Below are positions 1-9,300 of a DNA stretch of 64,000 bases, piece after piece (within the stretch, counting starts at the first letter, position 1; every line of letters begins with the position of its first letter). A program made the position numbers and the translations under genes. The DNA comes from DASRWI01 sp035654655 (GTDB lineage Bacteria; Bacteroidota; Ignavibacteria; Ignavibacteriales; Ignavibacteriaceae), in assembly GCA_035654655.1 (NCBI GenBank), contig DASRWI010000009.1, positions 1 to 64,000 on the forward strand, written 5' to 3'. The notes under the pieces were generated by a model, which worked only from the letters and a program-made list of their open reading frames with translations, was not told the origin of the DNA and made no database searches.

Positions 1-1262
1 TTTCTATTTCTACTTTGCAGGATATGGAAGTTTTATTTGATGGCATTCCATTAGATAAAGTTTCAACATCTATGACAATCAATTCTCCTGCAGCAATGAT
101 TTTTGCCTTCTACCTTGCTAATGCTAAAAAAAGAGGAATTGATTTTAAAAATTTAAGAGGCACTTTACAAAATGATATTCTTAAAGAATACATAGCTCAG
201 AAGGAATATATTTATCCTCCAGTACCTTCTGTAAAAATTATAGTTGATATGATTGAATACTGTGCAAAAGAAGTTCCTCAGTTTAATCCTGTTTCTGTAA
301 GTGGATACCATATCAGAGAAGCAGGTTCAACTGCAGTTCAGGAACTTGCATTCACGTTAGCTGATGGCTTTGCATATATTGAGGCTTGTATTGCAAAGGG
401 AATGGATGTTGATGAGTTTGCTCCGAGAATTTCATACTTCTTTAATTCACATTTAGATTTCTTTGAAGAAATTGCAAAATATCGTGCTGCAAGAAAAATA
501 TTTGCCAAGAGGATGAAAGAAAAGTACAAAGCAAAAAATCCACGTTCCTGGTGGCTACGCTTCCATACACAAACAGCAGGATGTACATTAACAGCCCAGC
601 AGCCGGAGAATAATATTGTTCGTACAGCATTTCAGGCATTAGCTGCAGTGTTAGGTGGAACTCAATCATTACATACAAACTCTATGGATGAGACTCTTGC
701 TTTACCAAGCGAAAAAGCTGTTAAGATTGCTTTGCGTACTCAGCAGCTTATTGCTTATGAAACTGGAGTTATAAATACTGTTGACCCACTTGGCGGCAGT
801 TATTATGTTGAAGCATTAACTGACAAGATGGAAAAAGAAGCTAATGAAATATTCGAACAGATAGATTCATTAGGCGGAGTTATTCCGGCAATTGAAATGG
901 GATATTTCCAAAAAGAAATTGCAGACGCTGCTTATAGATATCAGATAGAGGTTGAGAGAAAAGAAAAGTTTATCATCGGTATAAATGAATTCGTTGAAGA
1001 AAATGAAAAAATTGATATACCTATTTTAGAGATATCTCCCGAAGTTGAACGTAAACAAAAACAAAGAATCGCTGAATTGAAGTCTTCAAGAGATAATAAA
1101 AAAGTTGCAGAATGTTTAGAAAATATTAGGATTGCTGCTACCGAAGATTTAAATTTAATGCCATATTTTATTGAAGCTTCTTCAAATTATGTCACCTTAG
1201 GTGAAATGACTGGAGAACTAAAAAAAGTTTACGGAACATTCGAGGAGACAGCAGTTTTTTGA
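1..1262 (+). CDS. Methylmalonyl-CoA mutase catalytic (large) subunit, 5'-truncated by window edge
   Basis: This is the C-terminal part of the TIM-barrel catalytic subunit of methylmalonyl-CoA mutase, which interconverts methylmalonyl-CoA and succinyl-CoA using adenosylcobalamin. The reading frame is open to the left edge, so the TTG at 15 is not the real start. Family hallmarks visible are STSMTINSPAA, GYHIREAGS, RSWWLRFHTQTAG, SLHTNSMDETLALP and DPLGGSYYVE. The protein stops at EETAVF without a C-terminal B12-binding domain (no DxHxxG motif), so the cobalamin domain must be a separate subunit, as in split mutases of this group. Its last four bases overlap the next gene's TTG start. Together with sucC further on, it suggests propionate/succinate metabolism. 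The family call is secure. Which split-subunit name applies is not decidable here. Confidence 0.93.
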   Translation, partial: SISTLQDMEVLFDGIPLDKVSTSMTINSPAAMIFAFYLANAKKRGIDFKNLRGTLQNDILKEYIAQKEYIYPPVPSVKIIVDMIEYCAKEVPQFNPVSVSGYHIREAGSTAVQELAFTLADGFAYIEACIAKGMDVDEFAPRISYFFNSHLDFFEEIAKYRAARKIFAKRMKEKYKAKNPRSWWLRFHTQTAGCTLTAQQPENNIVRTAFQALAAVLGGTQSLHTNSMDETLALPSEKAVKIALRTQQLIAYETGVINTVDPLGGSYYVEALTDKMEKEANEIFEQIDSLGGVIPAIEMGYFQKEIADAAYRYQIEVERKEKFIIGINEFVEENEKIDIPILEISPEVERKQKQRIAELKSSRDNKKVAECLENIRIAATEDLNLMPYFIEASSNYVTLGEMTGELKKVYGTFEETAVF

Positions 1263-2146
1263 TTAAAAATTATTTTAATCTTCTAAGAGTACCACAGTGG
1301 ATTAAAAACTTTTTTGTTTTTGCTCCATTAGTATTCTCAAAACATCTTTTTGATATTCATTATGTAATTCCTTCTTTACAGGGATTTATAATTTTTTGTT
1401 TGGTATCAAGTATTGTTTACATCTTAAATGACATTATTGATATTGAAGCTGATAGGGCACATCCTAAAAAGAAATTCCGCCCAATACCATCAGGAGCTGT
1501 TAGCAAAGCCACTGCCATAATCCTGGGAGTTATACTCTTTGTTATAATGATTGCCTCCTTATATTTTATAGGGAATAGCAATTATACCATAGTAGTATTA
1601 AGTTATTTTATTCTTAATGCATTCTACTCAATGTCATTTAAACATATAGTATTGCTTGATATCTTCAGCATTGCTGCAGGTTTTATGCTGCGAGTAATAA
1701 GTGGTGCTGTAATAATTAGTGTTCCAATTTCAAGTTGGTTAATCCTTACTACAATGTTCTTATCATTGTACTTAGGTGTAATGAAAAGATATTCTGAACT
1801 TGAAATTGTACCTAATGGTGGAAGTGTAACTTCTACAAGAAAAGTATTAACCCATTATTCACCAGTATTTACTCAGCAGATGGCAACTATAGCTGCAGCA
1901 GGTGTAATTATTTGTTATGCATTATATACAGTTACCCCTCGCACTGTAACCGAGTTTGGGACAGATAATTTAATATACACAACTCCTTTTGTTGTGTTTG
2001 GTATTTTCAGATATATGTATTTAACCTACATCAATCAAAAAGGAGAAAATACTACTGAAATAATGTTGACAGATGCAGCAATGATAAGTAATGTTTTTTT
2101 ATATATAATTATTACAACACTAATTATTTACAAGATTATTATTTAG
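1259..2146 (+). CDS. UbiA-family prenyltransferase, decaprenyl-phosphate phosphoribosyltransferase-like
   Basis: A 295-residue polytopic membrane protein with about eight hydrophobic segments. The N-terminal RVPQWIKNFFVFAPL and the Asp-rich motif NDIIDIEADRAHP followed by KKKFRPIPSGAV resemble the UbiA subgroup that transfers phosphoribose to polyprenyl phosphate (the DPPR synthase type) more than the quinone-pathway UbiA. The start is TTG at 1259, overlapping the upstream TGA stop. A GAGGAG ribosome binding site at 1242-1247 lies at a suitable distance, so the two genes are probably translationally coupled. In this family the Asp residues bind Mg-diphosphate. The substrate is inferred from motif resemblance only; another polyprenyl acceptor reaction is possible. 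Confidence 0.8.
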   Translation: MIKNYFNLLRVPQWIKNFFVFAPLVFSKHLFDIHYVIPSLQGFIIFCLVSSIVYILNDIIDIEADRAHPKKKFRPIPSGAVSKATAIILGVILFVIMIASLYFIGNSNYTIVVLSYFILNAFYSMSFKHIVLLDIFSIAAGFMLRVISGAVIISVPISSWLILTTMFLSLYLGVMKRYSELEIVPNGGSVTSTRKVLTHYSPVFTQQMATIAAAGVIICYALYTVTPRTVTEFGTDNLIYTTPFVVFGIFRYMYLTYINQKGENTTEIMLTDAAMISNVFLYIIITTLIIYKIII

Positions 2147-2150
2147 TCTG

Positions 2151-3380
2151 ATGATTAATGAAGTAATTATATTAATCGCACTTGTCTTAGTAAGTGCCTT
2201 CTTTTCAGGTACTGAAATGGCATATGTAGCTGCCAACAAAATTAAAATTGAAATCCGAGCACGTAAGAAAAATTTAGCAGCTGAGAGTGCCCTATATTTT
2301 ATTAACAATCCTCAGAACTTCTTTTCAACAATTCTTATTGGTAATACAATTGTTAACATAGCTTTCGCATCATTGTTTACAATTTTACTTGAGAGTTTGC
2401 AGTTTACTGAGTTTAGCATTCTATTATTTTCAACATTGATACTATTAATAGTTGGAGAACTTATACCAAAATATTTTTCACGTGAACTCGCTGATACAAT
2501 AATCTATGTTGCTGTACTTCCTTTAAGATTAATATCATTCATGCTTTATCCGTTGGTTAAATTCACTTCATCAATTTCTTCTGTAGTAACCAGATCCAAC
2601 AAAATGGCTGAAGAGAACATGGCTTACTTATTCAACAAGGAGGATATTGAGCTGCTTGTTAAGGAAAGTCATCAGGCTGGAATGGTAAATAAAAAGGAAA
2701 GTGACATTATCAGTAAAGTATTTGCTTTGAGTGACCAAAGAGTTTATGAAGCTATGCGTCCGAGAACTGAAATTGTTGGAGTTGAAATTCATCAAACTAT
2801 TGATGAGGTTCTGAAAGTATTTATAGAATCCGGCTACTCTAAAATTCCTGTTTATGAAGAAAATCTTGATAACATTAAAGGGATGATTTTCGCGTACGAC
2901 CTTTTCAATAATCCTAAAGACCTTAGTTCGGTAATACGTTCTGTAATATTCGTACCTGAAACAAAAAAGAATTTTGAATTGCTTAATGAATTCTTAAGCA
3001 AAAGCATTTCAGTTGCTATAGTAATTGATGAGTTTGGCGGTACAGCAGGTATCATTACTATGGAAGATATAATTGAAGAGCTTTTTGGTGAAATAAAAGA
3101 TGAGTATGATATTGAAGAAAATGTTTTTCGTAGAGATAAAAATGGTGACTACATTATTAGCGGCAGGGTAGAGATTGACCAGATTAATGAAAGGTTTAAT
3201 TTGAACATTCCAATTGGGGATTATGAAACTATTTCCGGATTTATAACAACCCATCTTGGCAGGATTCCTAACCAAAGGGAAAAAGTTGTAATTGATAATT
3301 TTGAAATTATTATTATTCGTTCAAATAACAGCAAAATCGAACTTGTCCGTCTAAAAAATCTATCTGACCAGCAGGAATAA
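2151..3380 (+). CDS. CNNM/CorC-family membrane protein (DUF21, CBS pair, CorC_HlyC domain)
   Basis: A 409-residue protein of the hemolysin-C/CorC/CNNM family. An N-terminal DUF21 transmembrane module (about residues 1-190) begins with FFSGTEMAYVAANKIKIE. Two CBS domains follow at about 200-325, with PRTEIVGVE at the start and IVIDEFGGTAGIITMEDIIEELFGE in the second. A C-terminal CorC_HlyC domain covers about 335-405. Family members are implicated in Mg2+/Co2+ efflux or transport, and the Bacteroidota relative GldE is associated with gliding and the T9SS. No lipoprotein partner (GldD) is adjacent, so a GldE assignment is not supported by context. The gene starts 4 bases after the UbiA gene and is probably in the same operon. 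Confidence 0.88.
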   Translation: MINEVIILIALVLVSAFFSGTEMAYVAANKIKIEIRARKKNLAAESALYFINNPQNFFSTILIGNTIVNIAFASLFTILLESLQFTEFSILLFSTLILLIVGELIPKYFSRELADTIIYVAVLPLRLISFMLYPLVKFTSSISSVVTRSNKMAEENMAYLFNKEDIELLVKESHQAGMVNKKESDIISKVFALSDQRVYEAMRPRTEIVGVEIHQTIDEVLKVFIESGYSKIPVYEENLDNIKGMIFAYDLFNNPKDLSSVIRSVIFVPETKKNFELLNEFLSKSISVAIVIDEFGGTAGIITMEDIIEELFGEIKDEYDIEENVFRRDKNGDYIISGRVEIDQINERFNLNIPIGDYETISGFITTHLGRIPNQREKVVIDNFEIIIIRSNNSKIELVRLKNLSDQQE

Positions 3381-3452
3381 ACCATTCATTTACATCGTTT
3401 TTGATGCCAGTTTATATTAAATTTGTGATTCTAAAAATTAAGTGAGCTTACT

Positions 3453-4601
3453 CTGAAATTCGAACTAAAAGGAACTGATAAATCATCCAAAGCAAGAGCC
3501 GGTATTATTACAACCAGTCACGGTGTAATTGAAACTCCAATCTTTATGCCTGTAGGTACTCAAGGAACAGTTAAAGCAGTAAATAATCATTTTTTGTACA
3601 ATGATATAAATCCAGATATAATTCTTGGTAACACTTATCATCTTTATTTACGCCCAGGAACTGAAATTCTTGAAAAGGCAGGTGGACTTCATAAATTTAT
3701 GAATTGGGAACGTCCAATTCTTACAGATAGCGGTGGATTCCAGGTATTCAGCTTATCGGAAATCAGAAAAATAAAAGCTCACGGAGTTGAATTCAGGTCT
3801 CACCTTGATGGTTCAAAACATTTATTTACACCTGAAAAAGTAATTGGCATTCAAAGAAGCATCGGTTCAGATATTATGATGCCTCTGGATGAATGCACTC
3901 CTTTCCCTTGCGATTATGAGTATGCAAAGAAATCAAAAAGATTAACTACAGAATGGGCAGTCCTAAACAAAAAAGCTTTTGAAAAAACTAATCCACTTTA
4001 TGGAAACGAACAGGCACTCTTTGGAATCGTACAGGGAAGCGTTTATAAGGACCTAAGAGAGCAATCTGCAAGAGAGTTGATGAATATTGACTTCAATGGA
4101 TACTCTATCGGTGGTCTTGCTGTAGGTGAACCTGCAGAGACAATGTACGATATTGTAAATTTTGTTACAGATATACTTCCTCAGGATAAGCCAAGATATT
4201 TAATGGGTGTAGGAAGACCTGAGAATATCCTGGAGGCTATTGAGCGTGGTATAGATATGTTCGATTGCGTTATGCCTACAAGAAATGCCCGTAATGCCTA
4301 TTTATTCACTTCTACAGGCATTTTATCAATGAGGAACAACAAGTACAAAGATGATTTTAGTACCATTGATGAAAACTGTAACTGCTATACCTGTAAGAAC
4401 TTTACGAGAGCATATTTAAGGCATTTATTTGTAGCTAAAGAAATTTTAGCTTTGGAGTTGTCTTCGATTCATAATCTGCATTTTTATTTAAATTTGGTAA
4501 GAACCGCAAGAAAGAATATTTTAGAGAATACGTTTTCTGAATGGAAATCAGAAATTTTAGAAAAAATAACAATAAACAAAAAAAATAATCCGGAGGATTA
4601 A
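3453..4601 (+). CDS. tgt: Queuine/preQ1 tRNA-guanine transglycosylase
   Basis: This enzyme exchanges guanine-34 for preQ1 in tRNAs with GUN anticodons. Visible hallmarks are the substrate-binding DSGGFQVFSL, the region FDCVMPTRNAR containing the catalytic Asp, and the zinc site CNCYTC with a downstream His (YLRHLF). The first ATG (3546) falls inside the conserved block ETPIFMPVGT, too late for this family. The frame is open upstream and gives KFELKGTDKSSKARAG, matching the family's usual N-terminus, if translation begins at CTG 3453. That yields 382 residues, the normal length. No ATG, GTG or TTG exists in frame between the upstream stop (3432) and 3546. Identity is certain. The CTG start is an inference from homology. 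Confidence 0.93.
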   Translation: MKFELKGTDKSSKARAGIITTSHGVIETPIFMPVGTQGTVKAVNNHFLYNDINPDIILGNTYHLYLRPGTEILEKAGGLHKFMNWERPILTDSGGFQVFSLSEIRKIKAHGVEFRSHLDGSKHLFTPEKVIGIQRSIGSDIMMPLDECTPFPCDYEYAKKSKRLTTEWAVLNKKAFEKTNPLYGNEQALFGIVQGSVYKDLREQSARELMNIDFNGYSIGGLAVGEPAETMYDIVNFVTDILPQDKPRYLMGVGRPENILEAIERGIDMFDCVMPTRNARNAYLFTSTGILSMRNNKYKDDFSTIDENCNCYTCKNFTRAYLRHLFVAKEILALELSSIHNLHFYLNLVRTARKNILENTFSEWKSEILEKITINKKNNPED

Positions 4602-4602
4602 A

Positions 4603-4920
4603 TTGGAACTACTATTAGCTATGGCTCCCCCAAATGGTCAGGGCGGCGGCGGATTTGGTTTTTCAACCATTATTATGTTCGGCGCTATGTTTTTAATTTT
4701 TTATTTTATGATCATTAGACCACAGCAGAAAAGAGCTAAGGAAAGAGAAGCAATGCTAAGCAATCTTTCTAAAGGTGATAAAGTTGTTACCAGCGGTGGT
4801 TTACATGGAACTGTTGTAGGTATTGAAGATAAAACAGTTTTAATTCAAGTTAGTGATAATGTTAAATTAAAATTTGATAGAAGCGCTATTGCTGTTATTC
4901 AAAAACAAGCTAGTCTCTAA
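4603..4920 (+). CDS. yajC: Preprotein translocase accessory subunit YajC
   Basis: A 105-residue single-pass inner-membrane protein that associates with SecDF. A Gly/Pro-rich start precedes one transmembrane segment (about residues 22-40, ending FYFMIIRPQQKRAKERE). A small cytoplasmic beta domain with the family motif LSKGDKVVTSGGLHGTV follows. TTG at 4603 is chosen over ATG 4621 because GGAGG lies at 4592-4596, an ideal distance. The gene follows tgt by one base, the classic tgt-yajC pairing seen in many bacteria, although secDF is not next to it here. Confidence 0.93.
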   Translation: MELLLAMAPPNGQGGGGFGFSTIIMFGAMFLIFYFMIIRPQQKRAKEREAMLSNLSKGDKVVTSGGLHGTVVGIEDKTVLIQVSDNVKLKFDRSAIAVIQKQASL

Positions 4921-4937
4921 TTTTTTAAGGATTTGAA

Positions 4938-6146
4938 ATGTTTTGTTCTGTTGATGAAGCTATTGAAGATATAAGGAACGGCAAGATTATTATCGTTGTT
5001 GACGACGAGGATAGAGAAAATGAAGGCGACTTCATTTGTGCAGCCGAATTTGTTACTCCTGATATAGTTAATTATATGGTTACACACGGCAGAGGTATGT
5101 TGTGTGTAGCAGTTAGCGGAAAAAGATTAGATGAACTTGAACTTCCATTAATGGTTGATTCAAACTCTGCTTTACACGGTACTCAATTTACTGTAACAGT
5201 TGATGCTATTGAAGGTACTACAACAGGAATTTCTGCTGCTGATAGAGCAATTACGATTAAAAAACTAATTGATAAAGATTCTAAAGCATCTGACTTTGCA
5301 AGACCAGGACATATTTTCCCGCTTCGTGCTTTTGATGAAGGTGTACTTCGCAGGGCAGGGCATACTGAAGCTTCTGTTGACCTTTGCAAATTAAGCGGAC
5401 TTGCACCGGCAGGTGTTCTTTGCGAAATACTCAAAGAAGATGGCGAAATGGCAAGAGTGCCAGACCTTATTCAAATAGCCGAAAAATATGGATTAAAAAT
5501 TGTTACCGTTAAAGATATAATTCAATATAGAATCAAGAAGGAAAAATTAGTTGAGAAGATTACTGATATAAATTTTCCTACTAAAAAAGGTAAATTCAGA
5601 TTACATCTATATAAAAATCATCTTGATGGTAAAAAACAGGTTGCACTTGTTAAAGGTAATGTTACCGATGGCGAACCTGTTTTAGTTCGTATGCATTCAG
5701 AATGCTTAACCGGCGATGTATTCCATTCACTCAGATGCGATTGCCACGACCAGTTAAATACTGCGATTGAACTTATTGAAAAAGAAGGCAAGGGAGTTCT
5801 TGTTTATATGCGTCAGGAGGGAAGAGGTATCGGATTAACCAATAAAATTCTTGCTTACAAATTGCAGGAAGAAGGTAAAGATACCGTTGAAGCAAATGAA
5901 GCATTAGGATTCAAAGCAGACTTAAGAGATTACGGAATCGGTGCTCAAATATTACTGGATTTAGGTGTTAAGAAAATAAAACTTTTAACTAATAACCCTA
6001 AAAAAATTATTGGCTTAAAGGGTTATGGATTGGAAATTGTTGAACGGATTCCAATTGAAATAAAACCTAATGATAATAATGAAACCTACCTTAAAACTAA
6101 GCGTGATAAGATGGGGCATATGATCCTCAACGAAATTGAACCTTAA
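4938..6146 (+). CDS. ribBA: Bifunctional 3,4-dihydroxy-2-butanone-4-phosphate synthase / GTP cyclohydrolase II
   Basis: A 402-residue fusion catalysing both committed steps of riboflavin synthesis. The N-terminal half (about 1-200) is the ribulose-5-phosphate-using DHBP synthase with DDEDRENEGDF and HGRGMLCVA. The C-terminal half (about 205-400) is GTP cyclohydrolase II, with the zinc-binding Cys cluster CLTGDVFHSLRCDCH and the motif RQEGRGIGL. All expected catalytic motifs are present, so both activities are probably intact. It sits at the end of a plus-strand run and is closed by a hairpin at 6150-6176. No FMN riboswitch fits in the 17-base gap from yajC. Confidence 0.97.
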   Translation: MFCSVDEAIEDIRNGKIIIVVDDEDRENEGDFICAAEFVTPDIVNYMVTHGRGMLCVAVSGKRLDELELPLMVDSNSALHGTQFTVTVDAIEGTTTGISAADRAITIKKLIDKDSKASDFARPGHIFPLRAFDEGVLRRAGHTEASVDLCKLSGLAPAGVLCEILKEDGEMARVPDLIQIAEKYGLKIVTVKDIIQYRIKKEKLVEKITDINFPTKKGKFRLHLYKNHLDGKKQVALVKGNVTDGEPVLVRMHSECLTGDVFHSLRCDCHDQLNTAIELIEKEGKGVLVYMRQEGRGIGLTNKILAYKLQEEGKDTVEANEALGFKADLRDYGIGAQILLDLGVKKIKLLTNNPKKIIGLKGYGLEIVERIPIEIKPNDNNETYLKTKRDKMGHMILNEIEP

Positions 6147-6149
6147 ACA

Positions 6150-6185
6150 AAAGGCTGCTATTAAAAAGCAGCCTTTGTTGTTTAC
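6150..6185 (+). terminator. Rho-independent-type terminator of ribBA run
   Basis: A 10-bp perfect stem, AAAGGCTGCT (6150-6159) with AGCAGCCTTT (6167-6176), has a 7-base loop and is followed by the T-rich tract TGTTGTTTA. It lies 4 bases after the ribBA stop. Confidence 0.85.
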
Positions 6186-6186
6186 T

Positions 6187-6350
6187 AAAAGCGTAGGTGC
6201 TTCGAGTGTCGCGATGCGAAGCGAGGGATGTATCAACCACATAGTGGTCCCCATGGGAGAAGACTGAAGCGATGTTATCTGTAAAAGAGATAGTTAATAC
6301 ATTTTTCTCGTCAAACTCTAAAAACACTCGATGTACCGCTGCTGTTTAAA
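6187..6350. repeat. GC-rich, hairpin-containing intergenic island of unknown nature
   Basis: This is the gap between the convergent ends of ribBA and the GH13 gene. Positions about 6190-6285 are clearly more GC-rich than the surroundings. They contain small inverted repeats (CCAC-ATA-GTGG at 6237-6247) and a segment GTCGCGATGCGAAGCGAG in the style of the dispersed repeats seen elsewhere. TCGAGTGT at 6202-6209 is matched by ACACTCGA at 6324-6331, so the whole block could fold. No credible ORF is present. It may be a degenerate dispersed repeat or a structured RNA tail. Nature unproven. Confidence 0.4.
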
Positions 6351-9300
6351 TTACTTATTCTTACCTTTTTTCTTATTTCCTGTCTGGCTCTTTACAACCT
6401 TTTTGGCTTTTTCAGTCACTTTCTTTCCTTCAGCAATTTTCTTATTTGCTTTCTTCTTTACATCATTAGTTGTGACTTTTGCTAACGTTGTTTTAACAGG
6501 TTTCTTTTCTTTTTTAGGTTCAAAGGATTTTAGCAATTCTTCTAATCTAAAACCAGCATCAATAGATTTTTTCTTTATATAATCAAAGAACTCTTTGTTC
6601 TTCTGAAGTTTTTTGAATATCACATCTTTTTGGATTCTAATTTTCTTATCAGAGAATAGATTATCATAAAATTCAGCAACGTTAAGACTGTTAAACCAAT
6701 CAAGCGCGTATTCAAGTCTTTCTTTTTTGAAATAGTTGTAACCTTGATACTGATTTAATCCAACATATTTTAATAATTCATTGTTAGTAAATAATAACTT
6801 AAGCATTTTACCGGCTTTAGTATTTATTATCCTCTTATTGTTATCAATAAACCCATTCTTCCAAATGTTCTGCAAGTCCTGGTTTAACAAGATGGTAATT
6901 AGGAGGATATCAGGTTTAATAGTTTCGTAAGGATTGCCAAGTCTTTCAAAAATTTCTACAAAAATATTGTCCAACAATAAGTTCTCATATAATTGATAAA
7001 CATTATTGTTCTTATCCATTAGGTTTCTGAGAAGAGTTAAAGAAAAATATAATGATAATGAATGCTTTATATTATCATTTTCAAAATGAAAAAAATTATT
7101 AGTTTTAACTTCTTCCGTTTTACCATTAACTGTTTTGATTATATCTTTTAACTCAAGAAGCTCTGTGTTTATATTCTTTAATACTTCGCTTTCATCAAAA
7201 AGCAGATTATGTTTTTTATTTACTGTACTTAAGAAATCACTTAATCTATGATTTACAGAATCGGGTAATTGAATTTCTTCTTCACTGTCATTAAAAATAA
7301 ATTCTTTTAACTCAGTAAATACTTCAGGATTATAAACATTGATTAAAGCATTGTGTACTGGTCTTAAATGAAGTTCTTTAATTGCAAAATCAATTGATGG
7401 AACACCTTGTCCACCAAGCATATAAATCAGATGGTCGTATAAACCTGTTTCATCAGAAACTTCACGGAAGTTTAAAAATACTTTATACTGATATCCATTA
7501 AGAGAAACAGTCATCCCATTTTCATCAAGTTCTCTTCCGGGAATTATATACTCCATCTTACTTCTTGCATCAGAATAAATATAATAATGATTAGGTTTCT
7601 CATTGATACCAAATGATTTTGAAAGCTTATTAAATACTGGACCGCTTCCAGTATTCTTTTCATTTGCAAAAGATATTCTTCCTCTTGTCTGTTCAAAAGA
7701 ATTATTATAAAACATTATTGCCTTTTCACCATTCTGGATATTAGAGAAGGCATAAACATTTTCGTTTACATTTCCGTGTTCATCGATAAAATCATAAAGT
7801 TCAAAGTTATTAACCTGACTGAACAAATATCTTTTTTGAAGAAGAGGAAAAATTTCTTCTTCGTGTCTTCTAACCAAATTATAATCAACGGATTCATTGT
7901 AATAAGAACGCTGATATTCCATTCCATATTTTTCAGCATAACCTTCAATCTGTCCGTGGGCAAACATTGGAAGTCCTGGAAGGGTAATCATTAAGGCAAG
8001 TACTCCAAAATATTTATCACCTTTACCAAACTGATTAACAGCAGTCTCCTCATCAGGATTGCTCATAAAGTTAACATATCTTTTCAGGATTTCAGGGTTA
8101 AACTGCAAGGTACTTTTAATCATAAATCTATATTTATCATTTTCTTCCTTCATCAACATATGCATAAAAGCACTATTGTAAACTCTATGCATCCCTAAAG
8201 TTCTAACAAAATAACTTTCCATTAACCAGAAAGCCTCAGCAAGCAGAAGAGTATTGGGCAGTTCAGCATTTATTCTGTCGACAACTTCACGCCAGAATTC
8301 ATTAGGCATTGCAGCATCAAAAGCATCTCTGGTCATTGCATAATCTGCACGTGATGGTATATCGCCGCCAGTACCAGGAATAGGAAACCATAATCTTTGA
8401 TAATGTTTTTTCGTTAAAGTCATTGCAGCATCAAACCTGATAATAGGAGTCTTGCGTGCAACGTGCATAATAGTTTGAATAAGAGATTCTCTAACTTCAG
8501 GGTTTAATAAGTTAAGTTGAGATGTATCATTCCATGGCATTTGTGTACCATCATTACCGTGATAAAAATATTTTACATCTCCGGTATGTTTATCTCTTCT
8601 TTGAAATACAACAGCAGCATCTGACCTTGAATAATATTTATCTTCAATGCGTACTTCAACTCTCGGGTCATCGGATAAATCTGCACTGTTAAATGTATAA
8701 CCGGGGAATGGAGGATAATCACTTTGAATAAAATATTCAGGCTTTTCAACTACCCATTTTGAATAAATACCTGTATGATTTGGAACCATATCACTGGCAA
8801 GTTTTATATTTCTTGCAGCAGCTCTAAGTTTAAGATTTTGAAATGCATCTTCACCGCCTAAATCATTTGCAATAATATAATCAAACAAAGAATAAGCAGA
8901 AGAAGTAGCTTCAGGATTTCCCATAATCTGCTTAATCTTTTTAGATGCACTGCTTCTTTCCCAAATACCGATTAACCATAACGAAGTAAAATTCCATCTT
9001 GCTAATTGGTCAAGCTCTTCATCAGGAATCTGGTCTAGTCTTTTAATTTCTCTTTGATATTTTTGAGATAATTGGAACAGCCATACATAAGCATTCTTAG
9101 CAAGCATAACTACCTTAGGCATCCAATCAATGTCCTCAGTGAATTGTTCAACTTCAGACATATAATATTTCTGTTCAGCTTCTGTAAGTTTTTTGCCTGC
9201 AGCAAGTTTTGCTTTAAGCTTATTGAAATACTCATCCTCACTAAAATCAGGCACCTGAGGAGTTGATTTAACAAAGCCACCTTTGAATGCAAACATCTTT

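Noticed and set aside
4921..4937. Possible FMN riboswitch before ribBA
   Set aside because: Only 17 bases separate yajC from ribBA, and no RFN-element helices can be drawn there or within the end of yajC.
6015..6327. Minus-strand frames across the ribBA end and the GC-rich island
   Set aside because: They overlap the conserved C-terminus of RibBA and the terminator hairpin. No coding character.
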